From Xylanibacter ruminicola (lineage in GTDB: Bacteria; Bacteroidota; Bacteroidia; Bacteroidales; Bacteroidaceae), in the NCBI RefSeq assembly GCF_900107775.1, contig NZ_FNRF01000002.1, forward strand, positions 62,001 through 126,000: a stretch of DNA of 64,000 bases. The letters run 5' to 3'. Below the pieces are notes generated by a model. It was not told the origin of the DNA. It worked only from the letters and a program-made list of their open reading frames with translations, and searched no databases. Shown in pieces: positions 43,937-53,606 of the stretch. Within the stretch, counting starts at the first letter, position 1; each line of letters begins with the position of its first letter. The translations under genes and the position numbers were made by a program.

Positions 43937-46201
43937 ATGCTTAAAAAGGCAAATAAGTATATAGCACTTTCGGCTGTGTGCATGCTGACAATCTCGGCAT
44001 GCAGCACAGACGAAGGTCTGTCTGCTTCCAACAATCAGGATAAAACCCCAATTGAGCTGTCGGCAGGTGTAGTGGGCGAGAGTCCTGCCACCCAGCATGC
44101 CGCCACGCGTACTACGGTTACATCAGGCACAGGTTCTGCTTTTAGCAAAACCACCAGCGTGTATATGGTTCTGAAGAGTGAGAATAGCGCAGATGCCACA
44201 GCCGATGCTCTTTACACACGTACCATTGGTTATCTACAAGGTGGCACAACGGGAAGTAAAAATTCTATTGATTTTTCAAGTAGTTTTGCACGTTACTGGG
44301 AGGATAGCTACTCACGTAACTCTCAGGTGTCAGCTTATGCTACATGTGTGCCAGGCTATTACCTAGCTTCTTCTGTCAATGAGTCATTGAAAGACAATCC
44401 TAATGGTACTTCGGATTCCGACATATGGAGTGATGGTAGTTCTGAATTTTATAATAATGAATGGAGCTCAAGCTATGGCAACACCACTTTGGCGTGGCCA
44501 CTACGTAGTGCAACTGCTGATAACCAGAATACAGGTGATTTTGTAAATAGTCAGGACCTCTGTTTTAGTAACAATTTATCAAATTTAGGTACTGATAGTC
44601 GCTTGACTTTCTCAACAGAAACTAAGACATTCGGCAAAGGCGAACTTGTGTTTAACCACGCCCTTACCCGTGTTACCTTTAAAATCAAGAAGGGTGATGG
44701 CTTTACAACGAGTGACCCATTTGCGTTTTCTAATGATAACGAGAATATCGTTATTCTGGGTGTAAACACTTCAGGAACTTTCGACTTTACTGCAGGTGGG
44801 TTTAGTTCTTTAAGTACTGGCGATATCAAGCAGTTTGCCGTTACCGATAATCGTTCTACCGATGGCGCTACTTATGCCTATGAACTTAACGCATTATTGG
44901 TACCTGGTTCTGATTTGAGCAGCACAACTGCAGGCCAAATTTACTTCACTATCGACAATAACCTCTATCAGTTGAGCAAATCTACATTGATGACTGCGTT
45001 GGATGGCAAAACTCTGAGCGATAATACCACATCTGCGTTAGACGCTGAAAATAAGATGCGCCCAGGTGTGCACTATGTGTTTACCATGACTGTGGGTAAG
45101 AAGAAGGTAAGCAACTTTACTGCCTCTGTTGTGGAGTGGGAAACGGTAACAGCCGAAGAAACCACCCCCACCAACGCACGTATCACCATGACGCTGATGG
45201 ATAATAACGCCAAGATAACAGGCGAAGCCGAATTTGCCCTCTATCGTTCAACTGTTACTTCGTCTACTATCGATGACAGCTATGAGAATTACTCTTGGAC
45301 AACTGGTTATACCCCTGCAAAAAATAAAGCCCAATTGGTAGAACATTCCGAGAAAACAGGTGTTTACGCAGCTCAGGATGCAGAGAAACCGAATGCTGAT
45401 TGGTATTGGCCCGATAATAAAACATTCTATCATTTCCGTACTGTGATGCCAAAAGCTACTGTTGTGAATGAGGGTGATACTAATGGCAATTACATTTCTT
45501 TGGCAGCTGGCTTTAACAAAAAATATATCGATAGTGGCACCTATACCGATGTTTGCTGGGGTGCCCCATTTGCTTCTACCACTAGTAAGTTGAATTACGA
45601 CTATGATGTAAATGGCTTTGATGGCAAAGACGCTCCTACGCCCCATCAGTTGTATAAGGCTATTGGTCCTACGGCACAGACGATTAACATGATTATGTTC
45701 CACATGATGAGCGATGTAACCATCAAGCTCACTACGACAGGTGATGCTGATCCTGATAAAGTTGATCTTACAAATGCTAAGATGCAACTCAGTAATGTTT
45801 ATAAAGAGGGTAATGTGCTGATGGGTAATGGCTTGGTTGTGCCTACTGAAACTTCGAAAGGAACTATCACCAACGAAACTGGAACTAACACCTATCAAGT
45901 AGATTGGCATTATGGTTTTATTCCACAATCGCTAGCGAACGTGGTACTTACCATCACCACCGCAGATAACAACCAGTATTTTGTGACTATGAACGAGGTT
46001 TTGGCTGCTACGGTTGGTTCAACCATTATTGCCAATCCTTATACGCAGAAAAATGGCAAATATGTTATCGATCGCTGGTTGCCCAATTATCAGTACACTT
46101 ATACCTTTAAGTTATCAAAGTCGGGCATTACCCAGATATCAGCATCGCTGGCAGATTGGGAGAATGTAGAAGCCGGAGATGATAATGTACAAATACAATA
46201 A
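43937..46201 (+). CDS. Fimbrillin-family lipoprotein 4 (two modules)
   Basis: The 754-residue protein has a lipoprotein signal (MLTISACST, Cys22), AATRTT with Arg58 and two modules. The first ends near residue 400 (ASVVEWETV) and the second ends with ISASLADWENV. Matches with the preceding gene include ARYWEDSYSRNSQVSAYA against ARYWDDAFGRNSQLTIYA in module one, and DVCWGAPF, VLMGNGLV and YGFIPQSL in module two. It is followed after five bases by the next family member. Confidence 0.78.
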   Translation: MLKKANKYIALSAVCMLTISACSTDEGLSASNNQDKTPIELSAGVVGESPATQHAATRTTVTSGTGSAFSKTTSVYMVLKSENSADATADALYTRTIGYLQGGTTGSKNSIDFSSSFARYWEDSYSRNSQVSAYATCVPGYYLASSVNESLKDNPNGTSDSDIWSDGSSEFYNNEWSSSYGNTTLAWPLRSATADNQNTGDFVNSQDLCFSNNLSNLGTDSRLTFSTETKTFGKGELVFNHALTRVTFKIKKGDGFTTSDPFAFSNDNENIVILGVNTSGTFDFTAGGFSSLSTGDIKQFAVTDNRSTDGATYAYELNALLVPGSDLSSTTAGQIYFTIDNNLYQLSKSTLMTALDGKTLSDNTTSALDAENKMRPGVHYVFTMTVGKKKVSNFTASVVEWETVTAEETTPTNARITMTLMDNNAKITGEAEFALYRSTVTSSTIDDSYENYSWTTGYTPAKNKAQLVEHSEKTGVYAAQDAEKPNADWYWPDNKTFYHFRTVMPKATVVNEGDTNGNYISLAAGFNKKYIDSGTYTDVCWGAPFASTTSKLNYDYDVNGFDGKDAPTPHQLYKAIGPTAQTINMIMFHMMSDVTIKLTTTGDADPDKVDLTNAKMQLSNVYKEGNVLMGNGLVVPTETSKGTITNETGTNTYQVDWHYGFIPQSLANVVLTITTADNNQYFVTMNEVLAATVGSTIIANPYTQKNGKYVIDRWLPNYQYTYTFKLSKSGITQISASLADWENVEAGDDNVQIQ

Positions 46202-46206
46202 TTGCA

Positions 46207-48150
46207 ATGAGACTGAGACATTATTTATATATAGTTAGCTTGGCAGCCTTGTCAGCTTGTAATAGCGAGGAACTGAACACATCGGATACTGCTGATGGCG
46301 AGATTCGTCTGTCGGCTGCTACGATAGAAGGTAGTACAGCTGTAACCACCCGTACCATCACTCCTGGTTCGCCTAAGGCATTAACAGAAGGTACAGCTAT
46401 TGCCTTGCAGGTAAGCGGCACATGGACGAAAGAATCATCATCCGAAACGGTTGTGAAAACCCCAACAGCTACCGCAGCAGCATCAACTACAACCGCAAAC
46501 AGCCTGACGTTGAATCCATCCCTTTATTGGGATGACTTCGGCACAGCCGACCCTGCTAATGCTACTACAGGCCGTACCAGCGGATTAACTATCTATGGTG
46601 TTGCGATTGATGGCGTAACTACGGCACCAGAGGTTACAAGTTGGACATCCCTTACTTGGGATTTGGGTGCCGTCCAGACTGGAGGTATTAGTGCCAAGGA
46701 TTTGTTGTTGTCAAACAATGTGTCTGGAACTAACACCTATAAGTTTTCTGATAGCAGAAAACAGCTGGAGTTCAAGCATGTGTTAAGTAAGATAACCGTG
46801 AATATACTGGCTGGCGAAGGTTTTGATGGTAAGTTTACCAACGACCCCGTGGTTGTGCTGACTAGCAACGAGGCTAACAGTACTACCAACGCAGAGTGGG
46901 CTTATACCTCAGGTACATTTGATGTTACCACAGGCAAACTGGATGAGTCATCGCTTATTCGTAATGCAGTTACCATGGCTCAGGTTGCCACAGCAGCTAC
47001 AAATTATACCGTAACCAAAGAGGCATTGGTAATGCCTGGTAGCACTTTTGCCAGCGATGCTGCCACCATTATGCGAATTAACGCCGATGGCAACATCTAT
47101 TATATCACAGCTGAGAAAATCCGCACGGCTATCGATGCTACAGATCATGCAAATGGTACAGCTTATCCTACAAAGGCAGGCAAAAACTATATCTTTAAAG
47201 TGAGAGTAAACAAAACAGGAGTAGAAGTTACTGCCACCGTAAAGGATTGGGATACCGTTGATTCTGAGCAAGAAACACCTGCCATTAGCTTCACCGCCGA
47301 TGTAACAAGTAGCACAAACACTACCACTGGTAGCAATTTGAGTAATGATGCCAGTCTGAAGAGTGGGGACTCATTCTCGTTGTGGATGTCTACCGACAAA
47401 TCAAGTTTTGGTTCGATAGCAACCACAGCTACATACAATGCCGATGATAGCAAGTTCGTAAATTCGCCAACCATCTATTGGCCAAACAGTTCTACCAGCT
47501 ATTATTTCCGTGCTTTGGCGCAGAAGACTGACACCCATACGCTGGAGGCCGTTACCACGACAGCGGTCAGCCAGGGCACCGACTTGCTTTGGGGTACTAC
47601 CGCTGCCCACACCGGCACATATTCAGAAGGTTCGAAAGAGTATGCTGAAAGCGCCATCATCAATCCACGTACAGGTGCTGTGCCTTTGATTTTTAAACAC
47701 GCGATGAGTAATGTGGTTGTGGAATTGTCAACAAGCACAGATGCTGCCTCTGCAGTTGTTTTGAAAGATGCCAAGGTTACACTTACCAATCTTAATACCG
47801 AGGGCACGATTAATATTGCTGATGGAGTAATTTCTTCCAAAACACCAGTTGAGCAAGCTTTTTCTGGTAAGGTTGATGATACGGATCATATGACCTCTGA
47901 ACTGATGATGCCTCAGACTATTGGCAATACCTCGAAATTGATTGTCACCCTTGCAGATGGCACAACTTACTCTTTGCAGCTTAACACCTGCACAAATGAT
48001 GCCAGTAGCACGGCTATCGCTTCTTGGGTTGGTGGCAGCAAGTACACCTATAAAATCTACTTGGAAAAGGAGGCAATGAAGTTTAGTGTTACTATTACGG
48101 GTTGGGATCCGGTTTATGGTAGTGGTAACGCAACGCTTGATTGGGATTAA
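46207..48150 (+). CDS. Fimbrillin-family lipoprotein 5 (two modules)
   Basis: The 647-residue protein has a lipoprotein signal (AALSACNS, Cys18), VTTRTI with Arg49 and two modules separated near residue 350 (VTATVKDWDTV). The second starts with an ISFTADV strand, has IYWPNSSTSYYFRAL and PLIFKHAMSNVVVEL, and ends with FSVTITGWDPVYG. Ser/Thr/Ala content is very high. It is third in the run of two-module genes. Confidence 0.78.
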   Translation: MRLRHYLYIVSLAALSACNSEELNTSDTADGEIRLSAATIEGSTAVTTRTITPGSPKALTEGTAIALQVSGTWTKESSSETVVKTPTATAAASTTTANSLTLNPSLYWDDFGTADPANATTGRTSGLTIYGVAIDGVTTAPEVTSWTSLTWDLGAVQTGGISAKDLLLSNNVSGTNTYKFSDSRKQLEFKHVLSKITVNILAGEGFDGKFTNDPVVVLTSNEANSTTNAEWAYTSGTFDVTTGKLDESSLIRNAVTMAQVATAATNYTVTKEALVMPGSTFASDAATIMRINADGNIYYITAEKIRTAIDATDHANGTAYPTKAGKNYIFKVRVNKTGVEVTATVKDWDTVDSEQETPAISFTADVTSSTNTTTGSNLSNDASLKSGDSFSLWMSTDKSSFGSIATTATYNADDSKFVNSPTIYWPNSSTSYYFRALAQKTDTHTLEAVTTTAVSQGTDLLWGTTAAHTGTYSEGSKEYAESAIINPRTGAVPLIFKHAMSNVVVELSTSTDAASAVVLKDAKVTLTNLNTEGTINIADGVISSKTPVEQAFSGKVDDTDHMTSELMMPQTIGNTSKLIVTLADGTTYSLQLNTCTNDASSTAIASWVGGSKYTYKIYLEKEAMKFSVTITGWDPVYGSGNATLDWD

Positions 48151-48154
48151 TGCA

Positions 48155-49369
48155 ATGAAGATAGAAAAGTATTTATATATGGTCACAGCGGCCTTGGCGA
48201 TGGCGATAGCCCTGACTTTGGGGGCTTGCACGGAGGCTGAGGTTGAAAACGGCGGTACCCAGCAGAGCCAGGAACCAGTATTGTTTACGGTAGGTAATAT
48301 AGGATCTGCTGTTACTCGTGCGTCGATTGGGTATTTGCAGGCAGACAGTAGATTCGTCTGCTCGATGTTCTTTCATGCAGGTGCCAAGGATACGGATAAC
48401 TCTGCATTTTATTCTACCGCTAACCCGCTTGCAAGCGATGTTAACATGACAACTACGTGGCTCAAGATAAACGATGCTACAGGTAATGCGGTATATCGCC
48501 AGAGTTCATTCAGCGAAACTGGTATAACACTGGATTATTTCGGCTTTGATAAGGCTGCCAAGATTTTTTATTGGCAGAACCGCCTGAATCATATATTTCT
48601 GGCGCTGACGGATAATAACAAACTGAAGACTCAAGATGGTACTGATGATACAACGGCCGGAACGCTGAAACTCTTTCCCGATGTGCAGACTGTAGATGCC
48701 AATGGAAACTATATGCTTGAATACGATTTAACTACCGGTAGTAAGATGACTGATCAGCCCGATCCAATTCTGGCTTTTACCACCATGAAGCCCGAAGGCG
48801 CCAGTCCCGAGGCTAACCGTGTAGAATTGCTTTTTAAGCACCAGTTTGCTCAGGTTCAGGTAAACTTGAAGAATTCGCAGGATGCCACCTCGGTTGTTAT
48901 TGGCAATTCTGAGATTATTTCGGTTGAGCTGTTGGGTGTTGCCGAAAAAGCTTATGTACCATATTGCATTAATGCTGATGGTACGCTGCCAGCCGTAGTG
49001 GCCGAAGATATTAATATTGATGAAGCGAAGTATAACGACACCAAGAAATCAAATCCTTATGGTTCTTCGTTCAGTCTTTTTGTAAGTGATAATACTACCT
49101 CGGGTTATCTTAAAACTTTCGAGGGTATTGCTTTTGGTACTATACAACGTATTCGTGTAACTTGGAAAGAGCCCGATTACGATGTCACACATACGACTAT
49201 ACTGAATAGCGTTCTCGAGCAGCAACTGGAGAGCGGCAAGAAATATATCTACAATATTGAGTTACGTCGTAGTTCGATAGCCCAGGTAACACCCAAGATA
49301 GTAGATTGGGGTACGGATGGTACTTACGAAGCCGATGGTACAATAGTGAATAAAGATGATGAAAAGTAA
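48155..49369 (+). CDS. Fimbrillin-family lipoprotein 6
   Basis: The 404-residue protein has a long lipoprotein signal (IALTLGACTE, Cys25), AVTRAS with Arg55 and a single module (RVELLFKHQFAQVQVNL, then ITPKIVDWGTD-type ending as VTPKIVDWGTDGTYE). The ATG at 48155 lies four bases after the previous stop; a longer frame overlaps the upstream gene and is not needed. Its own end overlaps the next gene by 14 bases. Confidence 0.78.
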   Translation: MKIEKYLYMVTAALAMAIALTLGACTEAEVENGGTQQSQEPVLFTVGNIGSAVTRASIGYLQADSRFVCSMFFHAGAKDTDNSAFYSTANPLASDVNMTTTWLKINDATGNAVYRQSSFSETGITLDYFGFDKAAKIFYWQNRLNHIFLALTDNNKLKTQDGTDDTTAGTLKLFPDVQTVDANGNYMLEYDLTTGSKMTDQPDPILAFTTMKPEGASPEANRVELLFKHQFAQVQVNLKNSQDATSVVIGNSEIISVELLGVAEKAYVPYCINADGTLPAVVAEDINIDEAKYNDTKKSNPYGSSFSLFVSDNTTSGYLKTFEGIAFGTIQRIRVTWKEPDYDVTHTTILNSVLEQQLESGKKYIYNIELRRSSIAQVTPKIVDWGTDGTYEADGTIVNKDDEK

Positions 49370-51986
49370 TAGATTAAGGATAACACAACTGCTACTGTTG
49401 TTTGGTTTTACGTTGCTTGCTTCGAGCTGCCGCGAAACCATCGGAAAGTTATTTTCGGACGAGATGGAGGCTGGCGACGAAGTTAACTTTACTGCTATTG
49501 TGCAGGAGCGTACAGCCGCAACCCGTACTACCGAAACTCAGGTGGCCAGCGTGGCCTATGAGTTTGCTATTGGTATGTATAAGAAGGTTGATACAAGTGT
49601 AACGCAAGTGGGCGATGATGGAATTTATACCGTGGGTGAGGATGGTGGCCTCTTAGAGGCTAAAGCTAATACAACACCCTTGTATTGGCCCGATAACACT
49701 ACGGCTTATGGATTTAAAGCTGTGGCAGGTACAGATAAGATTGAAGCCGACCAGAGTACCAAGGCCAATTGGCTGAAGCAAGATAGGTTAGAGGGTGGCA
49801 CATCGGTATATCTTACAAATCAAGGATGGAAATCAGCTACAGGCAGTACAATTATACCACTCAAAGTATCGCACACCCGCTCGCTGATTACTATTATCTT
49901 GAAGGCAGGCGAGGGTGTTAGTCGCAAGGCTTTAGATTATGAGGTGGCCGAGAACGACTTGAGTGCTAATATTTATTCGTACACCACCGATACCAACGGC
50001 AATCTTGTAACGTTGGAGATAAATCCGTTGGCAGCCACAACTACGGTTGATTATACAGCTGATGATGATGGTGAAGCCGAAACTGACGTTAGCTCTACCC
50101 GTTACGATGCGATTGTGGAGCCTTACGAATACGCTACCAATTCGTCTAATCTCATCACAAAAATCAGTCTGTCGGGACAGAAGTATTCGTTCTACGCTCA
50201 AAACGATAAGAATTTCACTACCAACGAAACTCGGTACAATCTTGCTGCTGGTCAGCATCTTACCATCACCGTTACTTTGGGCCGTGATGGACGAAAGACG
50301 CTGATGACAGCCAAACTTGAGGATTGGACAGAAGAGGTTACCACCACCATTTGCGACGACAATGGTAATGCCGGCGAGCCTATAGAGATTAACAATCGCG
50401 ATGAATTGATTGCCTTCCTTTCTGATAATAATAAGAATAAGGCAGGAAACGTAGCTCTAGTAACAGCTTCATTTGATCTTGATGTGCCATCTACCGACAA
50501 TAAAGGTGATTGGTCGGCGTATAATAAATACGACCTTAATTGTACCCTGAACTTGGGACATAAAACGCTAACAGGTAATCACCGCTTCCTCAGCAAAATT
50601 GCCAATGCAGGTAGTTTGCTTAATGGCACCATCCAGATTGGCGGTACTGTTGATGCTGCGATAGCTACCGAGAATAACGGAACGATTAATGATGTGCAGA
50701 TAACCGCTACCACAGGTGCTACTGATGCCTATGCTACTGTGGCTGGTGTAGTGATTGATAATAATACCGGTACTATATCTAAGTGTAGTTCGGCGCTGAA
50801 GGTGGTTGGTACCGATGCCACATACGTAGGTGGTATCGCCGCCCAATCTATCACATCGACCAGCAAAGCCTCGGTTATTGATGGTTGTACGGTTACTAAT
50901 CGTGTTTCAAGTAGTGGTTCTACAGCCGTAGGTGGTATTGTAGGTCGCGCCAACGGCTATGTTACAAACAATACCTTTGAGTATGGTATTACCTTGTTGC
51001 AAGGTAGCAACCATCAGAATATTGTTGGCGAAAAGAATACCGACCACACCTCTACGTTTACCGGTAATGCATGGCCCACCACAGCCACCAATCTGGAGAT
51101 GACTAATGCTTATTTAAATCCATATAATGGAATTATCAGCACTACTGATGAGCTGAAAGAGACGATAAAAAGCGATTACAATCAAACAGGTAAACGTTAT
51201 CGCATGTCGGAAGATATTGCTGTTAGTTCTACTATAGGAACAGCCACCACTCCTGTGGCTTACGAGCTGAATGGAAATGGCAAGCAGATTTCTACTACAG
51301 CTATGATATTTAAAGCCATCACCGGTAAAGTGCACGATCTTAAGATTCTGCTTAATGGTAGTTTGACGGTTACTCAGCAAACCGGTGGTACCGATGCGAT
51401 AGCAGCATTGGCCGAAGAAGTTTATGGTACCGATGCCGTGATTAGCAACGTATCGGTAGATATGGCTGATAATACGTACGAAATAAAGGCTTCTAACCCA
51501 GCTGGCTTGGTTGTTTGGTTATGGGGAGGTGCCACAGTTAGCAACTGCCAAGTTAAGGCAAACATCGTATCGCAGGCACCCGCATCAATGACCGAAGGTT
51601 ATAAACTGGCTGGCGGCATTGTATCTACCGTAACAAAGGGTACTGTTACCCAGTGTGTATTCTGTTCGGGTAGTACGCTCTCAAGTGCAACAAATGCCTC
51701 TGTGGCTTATTATGGCGGTATCGTGGGCGGCATAGTGTGGAAGGATTCGGACAAAGAGGAAGTAGAGCTTACCTTGACCGACTGCACCAGTTATGTTAGT
51801 GTGGGTACCGATAATGCAAAGTACGGCAGCGTGTTAGGTTATTCGCTTAATAAGGGCTCCGAAAAGAATTACACCTCGAGAGATTGTCAGGGTAACTGGT
51901 GGCCAGCCGATAGTCGTGCTGTTGGTACCTGTATTGGTAGAGACGAAACAGTAATAGGTAAGCGAAGCTCGATGTCAAAACAGTAA
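49356..51986 (+). CDS. Fimbrillin-family lipoprotein 7 with repeat C-terminal domain (candidate tip adhesin)
   Basis: At 876 residues this is the largest protein of the set. It has a lipoprotein signal (TLLASSCRE, Cys25), AATRTT with Arg57 and a fimbrillin module to about residue 325 (LYWPDNTTAYGFKAV; VSHTRSLITIIL; AKLEDWTEEV). The remaining 540 residues are short beta-strand repeats with Gly-Gly-Ile turns (VGGIAAQS, VGGIVGRANGYVTNN, LAGGIVSTVTKGTVTQC, GGIVGGIVW), typical of GLUG-like or parallel beta-helix folds. It has the build of a pilus-tip or receptor-binding subunit; the ligand is unknown. Confidence 0.75.
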   Translation: MMKSNRLRITQLLLLFGFTLLASSCRETIGKLFSDEMEAGDEVNFTAIVQERTAATRTTETQVASVAYEFAIGMYKKVDTSVTQVGDDGIYTVGEDGGLLEAKANTTPLYWPDNTTAYGFKAVAGTDKIEADQSTKANWLKQDRLEGGTSVYLTNQGWKSATGSTIIPLKVSHTRSLITIILKAGEGVSRKALDYEVAENDLSANIYSYTTDTNGNLVTLEINPLAATTTVDYTADDDGEAETDVSSTRYDAIVEPYEYATNSSNLITKISLSGQKYSFYAQNDKNFTTNETRYNLAAGQHLTITVTLGRDGRKTLMTAKLEDWTEEVTTTICDDNGNAGEPIEINNRDELIAFLSDNNKNKAGNVALVTASFDLDVPSTDNKGDWSAYNKYDLNCTLNLGHKTLTGNHRFLSKIANAGSLLNGTIQIGGTVDAAIATENNGTINDVQITATTGATDAYATVAGVVIDNNTGTISKCSSALKVVGTDATYVGGIAAQSITSTSKASVIDGCTVTNRVSSSGSTAVGGIVGRANGYVTNNTFEYGITLLQGSNHQNIVGEKNTDHTSTFTGNAWPTTATNLEMTNAYLNPYNGIISTTDELKETIKSDYNQTGKRYRMSEDIAVSSTIGTATTPVAYELNGNGKQISTTAMIFKAITGKVHDLKILLNGSLTVTQQTGGTDAIAALAEEVYGTDAVISNVSVDMADNTYEIKASNPAGLVVWLWGGATVSNCQVKANIVSQAPASMTEGYKLAGGIVSTVTKGTVTQCVFCSGSTLSSATNASVAYYGGIVGGIVWKDSDKEEVELTLTDCTSYVSVGTDNAKYGSVLGYSLNKGSEKNYTSRDCQGNWWPADSRAVGTCIGRDETVIGKRSSMSKQ

Positions 51987-51997
51987 ATAATAAAAAG

Positions 51998-53599
51998 ATG
52001 GATATCAAGAATAAATATATCAGTTTTGCGATGGGGGCTCTGCTTATGTGGAGCTGTAACGCGCACGATGATGTTCAGACGCCTGCCGATGATGAGGCTC
52101 TGCTTATTCGAGTAGGTGGCGTAACAACTGCCGATATGACGGTTACAGCTACAACCCGTGCCGATGCAACTGCTGCACCCGGATGGTTAAACAAGGGATT
52201 GAATGAACTGGGCATGAACATGGTATACGATTTGGGTACCACTGAGCAGTATGCCCTTTTAACATATGATGGTAGTAGCTATAGTATGAATATATATGAT
52301 ACCGAAGGCAAACCCAAAATACCAGCCAAGTGGCTGGGTAACGGTGCACATGTGTTCCGTGGTGCTTATGTGCCTAAGGGGTTGCGAGTTGCTAATACAA
52401 CTAAGACCTACACCGACCTCGAGCAGTACACATCGTTGCCCCCAAAGAAGGAAATATATGCTACTATCCAGCAGATTACCATCCCCACTCAGCACCGTCT
52501 GGCTCGTGTGGTGGCTTATGTGCTGATTGATAACTCTATTAAGAATTTTAACGGCGATAAAACCAAGTTAAAGGGCTATGATGCCGACGCTACGCATGCC
52601 GACAACACCAAACTGCGTTTTTGCAATGTAGATGTGTTGGATTTTGTTGATACAGATGGTCATCCGATATGGAAAACGGAGGATAAAGTAATTCCGCATT
52701 TTATTAAAGAAGAGAATATTACCATCTATCAGGAAACAGGCACCAATAATTACGTATTCCCTACAGATGGTACTGATTATGATTCGGCTAAAGAAAATAG
52801 CAGCAAATATACAGCTATCTCTTATGGCGCATCGCCTTGCTACGATATTATTGTGCGCCCCACCTACACCGTTACTACCAACAAGGCTATGGTGATGGGC
52901 GATGAGTTGGATGCCAACAATACCGATGCTAATAAAAACAAGATTGATTTTGAACTGACGCTCGAAAACGGTCTGGAGTATGAGAAGACGTTTACGTTCG
53001 ATCTGAATGCCAACGACGAAACGGTGGTGTATCTGCGTGTTAGTCCCGAGAAAATCGACTATAACAGCACAGGTTCGCGCTTATGGAAAACCCAGAGTTA
53101 TGACGATAAATATTATGGTGTAGACAACTCCGATCACGAACTGTCAATGGCAGGTAGCAGCTGGCAACGCGCATATACTATCGCCACAACCAATCCTGCT
53201 ATAACCGATGGTAGCGCCTATAGTTATCAGTATATAACCGAATCTGATTATCTCACCAAGTTGTCTCAGGCTTATGCCGGTGGCACTTACGATGGTTGCT
53301 ATTTTATACTGAAGAGTGATTTAACTATCGATTTGAGTACATTTGCCGATATCGTGTTTACAGGTCATCTGGATGCTCTCGACCACACCATCACGCTTAC
53401 CAATACCAACGCTACAGATACACGAAAATACCTGTTTAAAGGCTTGGGGACAGGTTGGAATTCTGAGGTGCTGAATACTAAGATTGTTGGCGGCACGCTG
53501 TTTAATGCCGATGCCGAGATTACCGGACATGTAAGTAACTGCTGGAATGATGGCACGCGTATTGCTGATGTAACACCAAATCTTAGCGACGTAAAGTAA
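51998..53599 (+). CDS. Fimbrillin-family lipoprotein 8 with C-terminal extension
   Basis: The 533-residue protein has a lipoprotein signal (GALLMWSCNA, Cys20) and TATTRAD with Arg54. The fimbrillin part is more divergent than in its neighbours (TIPTQHRLARVVAYVL is the counterpart of the FKHALAxI strand). From about residue 400 a 130-residue tail resembles the capping part of the beta-helix domains in adjacent genes (FILKSDLTIDLSTFADIVFTG, GGTLFNADAEITGHV). It is eleven bases after the previous stop. Confidence 0.7.
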   Translation: MDIKNKYISFAMGALLMWSCNAHDDVQTPADDEALLIRVGGVTTADMTVTATTRADATAAPGWLNKGLNELGMNMVYDLGTTEQYALLTYDGSSYSMNIYDTEGKPKIPAKWLGNGAHVFRGAYVPKGLRVANTTKTYTDLEQYTSLPPKKEIYATIQQITIPTQHRLARVVAYVLIDNSIKNFNGDKTKLKGYDADATHADNTKLRFCNVDVLDFVDTDGHPIWKTEDKVIPHFIKEENITIYQETGTNNYVFPTDGTDYDSAKENSSKYTAISYGASPCYDIIVRPTYTVTTNKAMVMGDELDANNTDANKNKIDFELTLENGLEYEKTFTFDLNANDETVVYLRVSPEKIDYNSTGSRLWKTQSYDDKYYGVDNSDHELSMAGSSWQRAYTIATTNPAITDGSAYSYQYITESDYLTKLSQAYAGGTYDGCYFILKSDLTIDLSTFADIVFTGHLDALDHTITLTNTNATDTRKYLFKGLGTGWNSEVLNTKIVGGTLFNADAEITGHVSNCWNDGTRIADVTPNLSDVK

Positions 53600-53606
53600 T
53601 ATGTAT

